From a bacterium D16-36 (GTDB lineage Bacteria; Bacillota; Clostridia; Lachnospirales; Lachnospiraceae): 47,917 bases of DNA. The stretch lies in NCBI GenBank assembly GCA_003611745.1, contig RAYF01000048.1, positions 1 through 47,917 on the forward strand, written 5' to 3'. The notes under the pieces were generated by a model. The model saw nothing but the letters and a program-made list of their open reading frames with translations. It was not told the DNA's origin and ran no database searches. Numbering within the stretch: position 1 is the stretch's first letter; each line of letters starts with the position of its first letter. Made by a program: the position numbers and the translations under genes. Shown one piece after another: positions 7,653 to 15,365 of this stretch.

Positions 7653-9410
7653 TTATTTTCTTTTTTTGATTTTCTTTTTACCATCATTATTCTGAATTGA
7701 ATTACCTTTCTCAAAAAAATTTTGTAAACCAACTTCTTCATACTTTTCATATATACTACTGTACAGTCCTGTCATTTCTGCCATTTCATTTTCCTTATCT
7801 ACCACTTCATTATCAAAATTCCCTTTCTTTCTGAGAGAGCCATCTGTATTATAAAGAGTACCTTCCCCATCCATATTACCTTTTCTAAATTCCCCGTCAT
7901 ACTGGGCAATTTTTGTAAAAGCATAATAAAGCGTTCCATCTCCATGATATAGTCCTTCTTTAAACTCCCCTTGATACCACAATGTGCCAAAATTTCCATA
8001 ACGTGTCCCTTTTCCTGAATAATCATCTTCTTTATACTCACCTTTATAAGAAATAGCAGGTTTTATAATAGGATAATTAGTACGGACTGAAAAAAGCGAA
8101 TTTGCATCTCCCACTTCATAACATATAGACATATACATTAATTCTGCAATGACATCTTTTTTAAACAAATTTGAAACAACTTTATTTCTCTCCTCCTTAC
8201 TATAAGATTCATAGTAATTTTCCTTATATTCCTCCCAATTGTCCCTATATAATTTATAAATTTGTAACATATCAGAATTATTATAGCTGGTACAGACACC
8301 ATTTTTTTTGTTATTTTTATAGTTACCTAGTTCTGCAATTACACATCCTAAAGAATCCTTTGAAAATAAAACGCCTTTTCCATTCATTCTACCTTCCTTG
8401 AAGGCTCCAGCACATAATATTCTCATTCCTGTGTCTCCAATAGATAAAAGAACTCCTTCCCCGTCTGGTTTGTTATCTTTTAAGTCTCCAAAATAGAATA
8501 GTGTTGAAGATGCTGTCCATGCGTTTATATCATCCTTTGCTTTAGAAGATACTTCAAAATAATTGCCTTTTGAAAAAAATAAGCGTTTATCTTCTTTTTC
8601 ATCCATTCGCCAAAAATCTTTATCTTCCAATACATTTTTCCCCTCTAGATTTAAAATCTTTTTGCGCATTGACTTAGACATTCCTATATCTTTTAAAACA
8701 TCATCCAATAACAGTAGTTCAACTTTCTGGTCAGCTCCCATGGTTGTATAGATCTCATTGAACATTTGAATATATCCTTTAAGTCCTTCTAGATAATATG
8801 GATTTTTTTCATATGAATACTCTGTTACAGAATCTTGTATTGCTCTTATGCTGTATACAAGTTCTGTTCTCTTCTCTGGTGACAGAGTCGATGTTGGTTC
8901 TGGTGTTGGTTTTGCTGTTGGTTCTGGTGTTGGTTTTGTTGTTGGTTCTGGTGTTGGCGTAGCTTTCCGTTCTGTTGGCACTGGTGTTTCTGTTGCCTGT
9001 TCAGCCTGATATGTTTTATTTGAAGAATTTTCATTAGGTTCTGCCGTTATCACATATAAGGACACAAGAAAGGCAATTGCCGAGCAGACAATTCCTGTAA
9101 TTGCTATTCCTTTTTTGGCCTCTTGTTTTGCGATAGACAGGCTTCCTAAAACTATACCAATGATACCCAAAAAACCTAACGCCATACATGAAAAAATTAA
9201 AGATATAAGACCGATAATCATGGAAAACAGCCCCAGATTATTTTTGTGCCGTTCATCATTTCCCTGCCGAACTGTCTGGGGAGAGGAGGGGTTCATATTT
9301 TGTGCCCTGCCTGCTACATTTTCAGAGATATTATCCTTTAATGGACGTGCACATTTTCCACAAAAATTCGCTTCATCCGGCATTTCTGCCCCACAAAACT
9401 TGCACTTCAT
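7653..9410 (-). CDS. Zinc-ribbon, DUF4190-like membrane, MORN-repeat protein
   Basis: Encodes 585 aa; GGGAGG precedes the ATG. The order is: zinc ribbon at residues 1-25 (KCKFCGAEM, NFCGKCARPL); two membrane helices at about 61-91 and 101-122 of the DUF4190 kind; a Thr/Pro/Glu linker at about 140-180 with repeated TPEPT units; a helical region; then MORN-type repeats from about 305 to 400 and 460 to 545 (GDLKDNKPDGEGVLL, GAFKEGRMNGKGVLF, GEYKEDDYSGKGTRYG, GEFKEGLYHGDGTLYY, GEFRKGNMDGEGTLYN). MORN repeats often bind membranes or other proteins; in this layout they would lie outside the cell after the helices. No enzyme domain was seen. It may be a cell-envelope scaffold or surface sensor. Confidence 0.8.
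   Translation of the reverse strand: MKCKFCGAEMPDEANFCGKCARPLKDNISENVAGRAQNMNPSSPQTVRQGNDERHKNNLGLFSMIIGLISLIFSCMALGFLGIIGIVLGSLSIAKQEAKKGIAITGIVCSAIAFLVSLYVITAEPNENSSNKTYQAEQATETPVPTERKATPTPEPTTKPTPEPTAKPTPEPTSTLSPEKRTELVYSIRAIQDSVTEYSYEKNPYYLEGLKGYIQMFNEIYTTMGADQKVELLLLDDVLKDIGMSKSMRKKILNLEGKNVLEDKDFWRMDEKEDKRLFFSKGNYFEVSSKAKDDINAWTASSTLFYFGDLKDNKPDGEGVLLSIGDTGMRILCAGAFKEGRMNGKGVLFSKDSLGCVIAELGNYKNNKKNGVCTSYNNSDMLQIYKLYRDNWEEYKENYYESYSKEERNKVVSNLFKKDVIAELMYMSICYEVGDANSLFSVRTNYPIIKPAISYKGEYKEDDYSGKGTRYGNFGTLWYQGEFKEGLYHGDGTLYYAFTKIAQYDGEFRKGNMDGEGTLYNTDGSLRKKGNFDNEVVDKENEMAEMTGLYSSIYEKYEEVGLQNFFEKGNSIQNNDGKKKIKKRK
8878..8962 (-). repeat. TPEPT-coding tandem repeat
   Basis: Near-identical copies of a ~24-nt unit (ttctggtgttggttttgctg and variants) code for the Thr-Pro-Glu-Pro linker between the membrane part and the MORN part of the gene. 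The repeats could vary in number without a frameshift. Confidence 0.75.
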
Positions 9411-9553
9411 TCCTATATACCTCCCATTGTATAATAATATCTTTTTGCTTTCTAAAATAATTTCTTGAGAGTAAAAAGTTCTGCCGTAAAACCAACTACT
9501 GAAAAATATATCCGTTGTGTAACATTATAATATTTTTCATGGATATCCCATGT

Positions 9554-9925
9554 CTACCTGTTTTTAGTAAGACGCAAAACATCCCCTTTTGTGCTTTTTG
9601 CTTCTATATTATAGCCTTTTAAAATAGCAATAATTATACTTACAGAAAGGGCGCAGAGGACAAGATTTCCTCCGGAAATACCAACTGCTGTTGCTGCTGC
9701 TGGCACTGCAAAACTTGCTGGTACCCCTCCAACTGCTGCCAAGGGCAGCAATGCTGGTATTAAGGCAATAATTGCTGCACGATTTAATTTTGACATCCAT
9801 TTCATTTTTTTTGCTAAATCTCCATGAACTTCTATATTAGGTTTTTTGCTCTTTATTGCCGCTTTTAACTCTTCCTTTGTAGTAACTACGACCACGTTTT
9901 CATTTTTTGTTTTCTTTCCAAACAT
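9554..9925 (-). CDS. Small membrane protein, Ala/Gly/Pro-rich
   Basis: Encodes 123 aa from the ATG at 9925, chosen because GGAGG lies seven bases upstream. The N terminus (MFGKKTKNENVVVVTTKEEL, then KAAIKSKKPNIEVHGDLAKK) is a cytosolic-type segment that recurs in small clostridial membrane proteins of unknown function. Two hydrophobic stretches follow: IIALIPALLPLAAVGG with an Ala/Gly/Pro-rich extension, and GNLVLCALSVSIIIAIL. The tail is short and basic. Gly/Ala-rich helices of this kind occur in pore-forming or glycine-zipper proteins, but no function can be assigned. The 53-aa gene at 9980-10141 lies just upstream on the same strand and is probably co-transcribed. Confidence 0.65.
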   Translation of the reverse strand: MFGKKTKNENVVVVTTKEELKAAIKSKKPNIEVHGDLAKKMKWMSKLNRAAIIALIPALLPLAAVGGVPASFAVPAAATAVGISGGNLVLCALSVSIIIAILKGYNIEAKSTKGDVLRLTKNR

Positions 9926-9979
9926 AATATATCCTCCATAAATGACAGATTGTTTCATTCCTGTTTTTTATCTCTGTAC

Positions 9980-10141
9980 CTAATTCTTTTTATGTTCTTC
10001 ACGGATTGTCCCAATTTTTTTATCCGATCTGGTATCACGTCCATTATTATTCCGGATTGTTCCGGGTGGTAACCCATGTTTCCGTTCAAAAGTCCCAACC
10101 GTACAGTCACTTCTTGTCCTTCTTGTTTGCTTATCAGCCAT
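9980..10141 (-). CDS. Small basic protein, 53 aa
   Basis: A 53-codon frame from the ATG at 10141 to TAG at 9980. AAAGGA lies about 11 bases upstream of the start. The product is very hydrophilic and basic, beginning MADKQTRRTRSDCTVGTFER and containing GTIRNNNGRDTRSDKKIGTI; the motif GTI(R) occurs twice, giving it a weak internal repeat. It has no membrane segment and no family I recognise. It is 54 bases upstream of the 123-aa membrane protein on the same strand, so a two-gene unit is likely. Confidence 0.5.
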   Translation of the reverse strand: MADKQTRRTRSDCTVGTFERKHGLPPGTIRNNNGRDTRSDKKIGTIREEHKKN

Positions 10142-10201
10142 AATAACTCACATTCCTTTCATTTTAATAAATAACTTTATTCTTGCGTACGCAGCGGTTT
10201 T

Positions 10202-10348
10202 AAGCGTCCGGTGGACGCTTGTCAAAAACGGGCCGCAACGAAGTGAAGAGCCAAACGCAATGCTTGCAAGGAACTGAAGGTTCCTTTTCACTTGGCGACT
10301 GCGTGCGGGTCAAATACCTCACCCCTTTGCTCTGTTGCGGGGTATTTG
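10202..10348. repeat. Structured intergenic region with nested hairpins
   Basis: This stretch has no gene but several inverted repeats: AAGCGTCC / GGACGCTT at 10202-10220 (3-nt loop) and CAAATACC / GGTATTTG spanning 10311-10348. Its composition is GC-richer than the surroundings. It resembles dispersed palindromic intergenic elements seen in Clostridia, or the end of a transcription unit. Confidence 0.5.
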
Positions 10349-10370
10349 GCTAAATCCTTTCTTTTACTCC

Positions 10371-10457
10371 TTAAAGATATTTACTCCAATCAGTATTTGT
10401 AGTAAAGCCGGCATTTCCTTTCGAGTTTTCTAGGCATACGTACTTTAGATTTTTCAT
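10371..10457 (-). CDS. Possible 28-aa small protein
   Basis: A 28-codon frame starts at the ATG at 10457 with GGGAGG seven bases upstream and ends with TAA at 10371. The peptide starts MKNLKYVCLENSKGNAGFTT. The ribosome binding site is as good as those of real genes nearby, but the frame is very short and could be the start of a gene whose remainder was lost. No family is recognised. Confidence 0.35.
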   Translation of the reverse strand: MKNLKYVCLENSKGNAGFTTNTDWSKYL

Positions 10458-10478
10458 ATTATTTCCTCCCTTGATTTA

Positions 10479-10687
10479 CTATTTTCTCCCTAAATTTAGA
10501 TGACTGTTCTCTGCCATATAAACACACACTTTCCCTAAATAATTACAATTTTTATGTCTGCAGTTTCTATCTTCACATTCTATGGTTGCTTTATATCTGC
10601 AGGTTTTCTATTGACAGTTCGTGTTATTATCGCAACATATCTTTTCAGTATTTTTATTTTTCTTTGGATTCCAAATACTGCTTTTAG
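10479..10687 (-). pseudogene. Cysteine-rich gene remnant
   Basis: Read on the minus strand this stretch gives a Cys-rich sequence (CCDNNTNCQ, then a TAG at 10608-10610, then KTCRYKATIECEDRNC and RHKNCNYLGKVCVYMAENSH) ending at 10479. The regular cysteine spacing suggests a former small metal-binding protein. No start codon with a ribosome binding site was found, and the stop interrupts it, so it is treated as a remnant. Confidence 0.35.
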
Positions 10688-10861
10688 CTAATATGTAATA
10701 TATTTGTGACTATAATTCAAGCTATTGCACAGACTGCAAAATACTTTTCCTTCACGCCTTTTCTTGCAGCGTTCCCTAATCGTCAATTTATGTCCACAAC
10801 ATCTGCAAAGATTTGATTTTTCGTATCTAGGTGTAATTACACCATGGGAAGATTTTCTCAT
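10688..10861 (-). CDS. Small zinc-ribbon protein, 57 aa
   Basis: Encodes 57 aa from the ATG at 10861, which has AGGAGA eight bases upstream. Two Cys pairs form a zinc ribbon: CRCCGHKLTIRERC and FCSLCNSLNYSH. The rest is basic. Such small treble-clef or ribbon proteins often bind nucleic acid or partner proteins, but no family is recognised. It is the third Cys-pair protein in this cluster (others at 6472-7431 and 7653-9410). Confidence 0.55.
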   Translation of the reverse strand: MRKSSHGVITPRYEKSNLCRCCGHKLTIRERCKKRREGKVFCSLCNSLNYSHKYITY

Positions 10862-10947
10862 AATATGTTCTCCTATTTGCATATTTTCAATATTTAATTC
10901 ATCAGTTCTACTTTTCCCGCTACTATCAGCATATCATTTTTTTGTAG

Positions 10948-11289
10948 CTATTCCGAATCAATATGCTGGCCAATTTTTACAAAAACTACTCCAACATAAA
11001 ATAAAGCACATGATATGAGACATTCTTTTCCATACATCTCTAGGTACTTAAAAGTATCAAAAACAGAAAAAGAAAATACTTTTAATTCTATAACCGTATA
11101 AATGTCATATATAATCCCGCAGATTATCAACATTATTCCCACAATGACTGCAAGTACAGCAAAAGTTTTTCGGATACCTATTTCCAATGTACTGAACAAT
11201 TCCAATAGCGCGACAATCACTATAAGTATAAATACAAAATTCATTTGAATTTTCTCAAAATATTTATTATCATTTTTTAATGATGACAC
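10948..11289 (-). CDS. Small integral membrane protein
   Basis: Encodes 113 aa. It is dominated by hydrophobic segments at about residues 16-35 (NFVFILIVIVALLELF), 43-62 (FAVLAVIVGIMLIICGIIYD) and 90-107 (CLISCALFYVGVVFVKIG), so probably three membrane helices with short loops. No motif is recognised. It lies between the zinc-ribbon protein and the GTPase gene on the same strand, about 120 bases from the GTPase gene, and may work with it. Confidence 0.55.
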   Translation of the reverse strand: MSSLKNDNKYFEKIQMNFVFILIVIVALLELFSTLEIGIRKTFAVLAVIVGIMLIICGIIYDIYTVIELKVFSFSVFDTFKYLEMYGKECLISCALFYVGVVFVKIGQHIDSE

Positions 11290-11409
11290 TTATTTTCGCG
11301 GTTCTCCTTCCGCTTATTATATCTTACCTGTTTAATTGCAATATCTATTACGCGCATGGCATCATACACAAGCTGGAGGGATACAAATTCCCATAACTCT
11401 TTTAGCTGT

Positions 11410-12534
11410 CTATTTCTTTTTCAACCGCTCTTTGAACATCTTTTTTAGTTTCTTTTTTCCATCGCTTGTTTCAAGGTCATTCTCTTTTATTTCACCATTA
11501 TACATCGCCGTCATTATTCCTATGTATGCTTCACCTAGCGCTGTTGTCAACAAAGTTGCGGTTCCACCAGAAATCACTCCTCCTGCAACTGTCCCCACTC
11601 CCGGAATCATTTTCAATAAATTTGAGACAATTGTTTTTCCAACTAATGTTGTACTGCCTGTTCCAATAACAGCCGAAATAAGAGTGGTAAGCATTGCTTT
11701 ATTGGGATCAAACCCAAAAGCCACCGTTATGGATGCCAGCATTGTAACTTCAATCGGAATCAATATAGCCGCATCCGAAAAGGGAATCGGACTTGCTGCC
11801 GCCGCTATTGCAGCAGTTGCCGCTGCGGCCACTGCCGCCTGAGCCTTCTTCTTTTTCGATTCCAGATTTGCCTGCTGGACATACATTAACGTATCCTGTA
11901 ATTCATCCGGCAATGCCTTCTCCATTATTTCTATCAATGTATCTGTCCCATATGCTTTTACCACATAGCCATCATCAAATTCATCATAATCTTGAGCTAA
12001 TACGGGTAAAACCTGTATGACATTTAAATTTTCAGTCTCTATCTGGTCTTTCAATTCTCTGGCTCTTTTTTTGGAAAATGCTTGAGTCAGAACGATAATG
12101 ATAGGCACTTGATGTTGGTTCTGTGCTGTGAAATCCTTGATCCATTGAACTTCCTCTGGCTCAAAACGGCTAGATGTTACACTAACACAATACCAGATAC
12201 AATGTATCATTTTATCAATATCTCTAGTTTCATACCCTTCTTTAATCGTTTCAAGTAATTCTTCTTTGACTTCCTGCTGTGCATCCTTCCCCAATTCGAA
12301 TCCCTTCGTGTCATAAATAGCAAGAGGAACATCCTTTTTCGTGTATCTGCACATACGTTGTGTAACTGGCCGTCCTGTCCCAGTGGTAGCTAAATCCTCG
12401 CGAAAAATAGCATTCACCAATGTACTTTTCCCTACACCAGTTTTTCCTACAATAACCACATTAAGAGTATTCAAATTACCTACCTGAGCTGAAATCGCAT
12501 TCATACATCCCTCTACAAGATTATTAAAATCCAT
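11410..12534 (-). CDS. Era-like GTPase with C-terminal DUF697 domain
   Basis: Encodes 374 aa. The N-terminal GTPase domain has the P loop GKTGVGKS (30-37), switch/G3 DTKG (75-78) and a divergent G4, TQAF (150-153) in place of NKxD; TTGTGRPVTQ (50-59) fits switch I. Residues about 235-345 form the Ala/Gly-rich hydrophobic DUF697 domain (PIPFSDAAILIPIEVTMLAS, PGVGTVAGGVISGGTATLL), which associates with membranes. The C terminus is very basic. This layout is found in bacterial GTPases of unknown role, some near defence or stress genes. The lysine/aspartate-poor G4 suggests altered base preference, as in related families. Two small membrane genes flank it on the same strand. Confidence 0.8.
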   Translation of the reverse strand: MDFNNLVEGCMNAISAQVGNLNTLNVVIVGKTGVGKSTLVNAIFREDLATTGTGRPVTQRMCRYTKKDVPLAIYDTKGFELGKDAQQEVKEELLETIKEGYETRDIDKMIHCIWYCVSVTSSRFEPEEVQWIKDFTAQNQHQVPIIIVLTQAFSKKRARELKDQIETENLNVIQVLPVLAQDYDEFDDGYVVKAYGTDTLIEIMEKALPDELQDTLMYVQQANLESKKKKAQAAVAAAATAAIAAAASPIPFSDAAILIPIEVTMLASITVAFGFDPNKAMLTTLISAVIGTGSTTLVGKTIVSNLLKMIPGVGTVAGGVISGGTATLLTTALGEAYIGIMTAMYNGEIKENDLETSDGKKKLKKMFKERLKKK

Positions 12535-12630
12535 AAATAATCATCCCTTTCGTATATTTTATGGAACAATCCATGTGAAACCATATCCTAATATCTTCCA
12601 TCTAACTATAAAACTGCTGATTTTTCTCAA

Positions 12631-12756
12631 TTACCGCATTTTTTGATATAATTTATCTGCTAGCCTTTTATTTATTTTAGGTACAAAACAAAATGCAGCT
12701 ACTGTCAGCACAATCCCTCCTGCTGCTAATAAAACTTTCTTAATATTTGTATTCAT
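12631..12756 (-). CDS. Small membrane protein, 41 aa
   Basis: A 41-codon frame starts at the ATG at 12756, six bases after GGAGGG, and ends with TAA at 12631. The peptide has one hydrophobic helix (KKVLLAAGGIVLTVAAFCFV) followed by a basic tail (PKINKRLADKLYQKMR), a common layout for small membrane regulators. It is about 95 bases upstream of the GTPase gene on the same strand, whose DUF697 domain is also membrane-linked. Confidence 0.6.
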   Translation of the reverse strand: MNTNIKKVLLAAGGIVLTVAAFCFVPKINKRLADKLYQKMR

Positions 12757-12795
12757 TCTTTTCCCTCCGAATAGTAAATTAACTACAACCTATCC

Positions 12796-13005
12796 TTATA
12801 TTTTAGAGATAAATTTTGCACAGGCACTAAAAGCCAAAGTCTTGACATTTTTTTGTCTGCAAATATTTTTTGCCTGTTAATCATATTCCCATATCTTTGG
12901 ACGTTGTAATCTGATTGCAGAATTTGCAGGGTCATACCAATGTTGGCAAAACGCACATTTTCGCATACTTGCGCGATTGTTTTCATTTACTATTGCATTC
13001 CCCAT
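12796..13005 (-). pseudogene. Small zinc-binding protein gene with a premature stop
   Basis: The ATG at 13005 has GGGAGG five bases upstream. The frame reads 42 codons, including KCAFCQHWYDPANSAI and KIWEYD, then meets TAA at 12877-12879. Beyond the stop the same frame continues for 26 codons with the expected second half (QAKNICRQKNVKTLAFSACA, then KF) and ends at 12796. Small clostridial proteins with the CxxCxxWYDP...C...K....S.C.KF pattern are about 60 to 70 aa, so the stop splits the metal site. It is either a recent nonsense mutation or a sequence error. Confidence 0.6.
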
Positions 13006-13258
13006 GCTTACCTCCCTTTCATTAATTTTTGTCCATATACTTCAGGGACGCTAACCTTTATCAACAAGAACTGCCTATCCTTCAATAAAACTCTATCTTT
13101 AGATAAAGCATTAAAAACAATAGTTGTAATCTTTCCAACATTGTGTGGGCATCTTGCTTATAAGAGTGTTTTTCACTTATATAGAGCATTCTATCATAAA
13201 ACCAACACTAATACAATATAAAAATACTCATTTAGGCAAAAGAAGGGAGGTATTCTGC

Positions 13259-13579
13259 TTGCAACAGGAGATCGACTATGCCAAGTTAGGGCTAAACATC
13301 AAAAAATTACGTCAAAGCAAAAAGATGACACAAGAAAATCTAGCTGAATTAATAGGTTGTAATCCTTCTCACATCAGCAACATTGAAAACAGTTATACCA
13401 AAGCCAGCCTTAACACCTTGCTATCTATTGCCAATATCCTTGATACCAGTATTGATTATCTTCTGCTGAACCAATACAATAATCAGTCCTTAGCACTAGA
13501 CAATGAGATAGCAAAGGCAGTTGCAGACTGTGATATTGAAACAAAAGAACGCATTTTACGTATTATTAAAGTTCTGTAA
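13259..13579 (+). CDS. XRE-family HTH regulator
   Basis: Encodes 106 aa from a TTG at 13259, which follows GGGAGG at eight bases; the frame extends further upstream but without a site. Residues about 10-65 form a Cro/C1-type helix-turn-helix: LGLNIKKLRQSKKMTQENLA, ELIGCNPSHISNIENSYTKA, LNTLLSIANILDTSIDYLL. A short helical C terminus follows (AKAVADCDIETKERILRIIK). It is divergent from the minus-strand zinc-ribbon/GTPase cluster and likely controls it or itself, as such regulators usually do in mobile elements; this is inferred from position. Confidence 0.85.
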   Translation: MQQEIDYAKLGLNIKKLRQSKKMTQENLAELIGCNPSHISNIENSYTKASLNTLLSIANILDTSIDYLLLNQYNNQSLALDNEIAKAVADCDIETKERILRIIKVL

Positions 13580-13618
13580 GTTTTTTGATATGTTATCACG
13601 ATAGTTTGCATATTCTTC

Positions 13619-13668
13619 TAGCGTGCCAGAGAACATGGCTTATATAACTTGAAATCTCTGGCACACTA
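13619..13668. repeat. Long inverted repeat downstream of the XRE gene
   Basis: Arms of 14 bp with one mismatch (TAGCGTGCCAGAGA / TCTCTGGCACACTA) enclose a 22-nt spacer. There is no T-run, so it is not a typical terminator. It may be a DNA-binding site, recombination relic or RNA structure. Confidence 0.6.
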
Positions 13669-14478
13669 ATTGAATGATTATCTTACGGTCCTTTTTGCGT
13701 TATAAACGACATTGATAAACGCAATCCTATAATCATTCATCTTTCAACTTATTGCATTAACACTTTATTTCCTATGCATTTTCCCAGTCAATGCAGCAGC
13801 CTTTTTATCAGTATGGTTTTTCAGCTTACTGCAGATTTCATTCCATGATGCCACAACCCTCAATTCACATTTTTACCTATTATAATGTTTGAAAGTGGTA
13901 TTATTATATGAAAGAATGTAAAGAACTTAATGTCCAATTAGGGAACGACTTTAAAAGCAAAGAGAAACGAATGAATATACACAGGAGAAGCTGGAGAACG
14001 ATAGAACCGCAAATATTTCTAATGTGAAGAACAGATTGAATAGTTTACCATTGGAAAAACCACAAATTATATAAAAAGGTGCTAATTTAATATAGAAGCG
14101 TTCTGGATTCGAAAAAAAGCAAATACACAGACCATATTCTTTTTTATCATGGAAAATTTCTGCCAAGCATCCGGCTAAAAATAAGCAATAGCATAAATCC
14201 ATAGACAATCTACGCAGCCGATATAGGCGGCTAAAAATGAACAAAGACATATTCCGTGTCTGGTCATGCTCCGTTGTTTGCGGTGGAGTGTTTTACTTTG
14301 CAGGGACAAAATTTGCATATTTTCGTTCCTGTGAAATTTACTAAAAATTTTGTCATAATATCCTCATAATTTGCTACAGAAATTATTTGTAACCGGTTTC
14401 TTTAACTGGTTGCAGGGGCGCCCATATCGTAGCTTATTTTAATCAGGAACCTGATACTGACACTATTTATGTTATTTT

Positions 14479-14515
14479 AGTGGGAAAGGGGGAGAAAATT
14501 CCCACGTTCCCACTG
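14479..14515 (+). promoter_or_regulatory. Hairpin in the leader of the coiled-coil gene
   Basis: AGTGGGAA at 14479-14486 can pair with TTCCCACT at 14508-14515, or partly with a second TTCCCAC at 14499-14505, giving two alternative stems 35 bases before the start codon. A second stem, AACCGGTT with AACTGGTT, lies near 14390-14410. The arrangement could be regulatory; no known riboswitch is recognised. Confidence 0.35.
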
Positions 14516-14549
14516 AAATAATACACAAAACATTTAGGAGGGATTCATT

Positions 14550-15068
14550 ATGAAGAAAAAAACTTTAAAAAAAGAAATTAAGCAATTACGGGAGGAGGTC
14601 AAAAACCAAGATTTGAGGATGCAGTTACGTTTCTCATCGCCTACAGTGTCAATGCCTGTGCGCAAAAATGAGGATAACGAAGCAGTTCAAGAGGACCAAT
14701 ATCGTCAGGAAGCATATGCCAAGGTAGAGGAATGGGTATCTGAGCGTTTCAAGGCAGAATTAGAAAAAATTCAGGAGCATTATGAACAATTGCTAGAGGC
14801 GGAGAAAAAGGTCCTGAAGCGTTATGAGCGTAAAATTAGTGGATATTCTAGTGAAAGCCGTTTCTTAAAACAAGAGATAAAGGGTATTAATAAGAAAATT
14901 ATACTTTTGGAGGATAAGAATAAGCGTACAAAAGCTATTCTTAAAAATATTGGTTTTTATGCAGGGGTAGCGGCACCGGGGGCATCTTTGAAAGAGGTGT
15001 CTAAGGGGTTTAAACGCAAAAGCCGTAAAAAATATGAGCATAGCTTGCCGTTCAAAAAAAGGAAATAA
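14550..15068 (+). CDS. Hypothetical coiled-coil protein
   Basis: Encodes 172 aa; AGGAGGG lies upstream of the ATG. The product is highly charged and mostly helical: a first coiled coil at about 1-22, a Pro-containing linker (FSSPTVSMPVRKNED), then a long coiled coil (about 50-135; QYRQEAYAKVEEWVSERF, LEKIQEHYEQLLEAEKKVLK). The C terminus is strongly basic (GFKRKSRKKYEHSLPFKKRK), suggesting nucleic-acid contact. No family is recognised. It precedes the ATPase gene on the same strand of the mobile element, which suggests a role in its transfer or maintenance. Confidence 0.55.
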   Translation: MKKKTLKKEIKQLREEVKNQDLRMQLRFSSPTVSMPVRKNEDNEAVQEDQYRQEAYAKVEEWVSERFKAELEKIQEHYEQLLEAEKKVLKRYERKISGYSSESRFLKQEIKGINKKIILLEDKNKRTKAILKNIGFYAGVAAPGASLKEVSKGFKRKSRKKYEHSLPFKKRK

Positions 15069-15365
15069 AAGTGTGTTTCTTGGCTTTATGAAAAATGGAT
15101 TATTGATGTGGGGGGGTAGCTGATAGCAGTGTCAAGCATTTATGAAAAGGTTCCCTTTTAATTGCTTATGGCATTATACTTGTGCTTCCAGTATCCCTGT
15201 CAGGTTTGATATTAAAGAGGGCTGCAGGGATTTGGAAGTACAATAGGTAATGCCAGCTACCTACAAGGGGAGCATAACACAAAATAATAGCGGAAGGACG
15301 ATGAAGTTTGAAAAATTATTTCATAACCACATTGGTGCCTTTTGCAGAAAGGTGGATTTATAATT

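Larger units (their letters stand above)
13580..14549. other. 970-base stretch without an intact gene
   Basis: No convincing complete gene is seen. It holds the inverted repeat at 13619-13668, a plus-strand fragment at 13970-14074 that reads NEYTQEKLENDRTANISNVK and on to a stop at 14072, and hairpins just before the next gene. The minus-strand frame at 13951-14250 overlaps that fragment, has no ribosome binding site and is treated as chance. The region is probably eroded mobile-element DNA. Confidence 0.5.

Noticed and set aside
12783-12986. 67-codon minus-strand frame
   Set aside because: It overlaps the small zinc-binding gene in another frame, has no ribosome binding site and no recognisable motif; the zinc-motif frame starting at 13005 is far better supported.
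13951-14250. 99-codon minus-strand frame rich in Phe, Cys and Leu
   Set aside because: No ribosome binding site and biased composition typical of the complement of an A-rich coding remnant on the plus strand.
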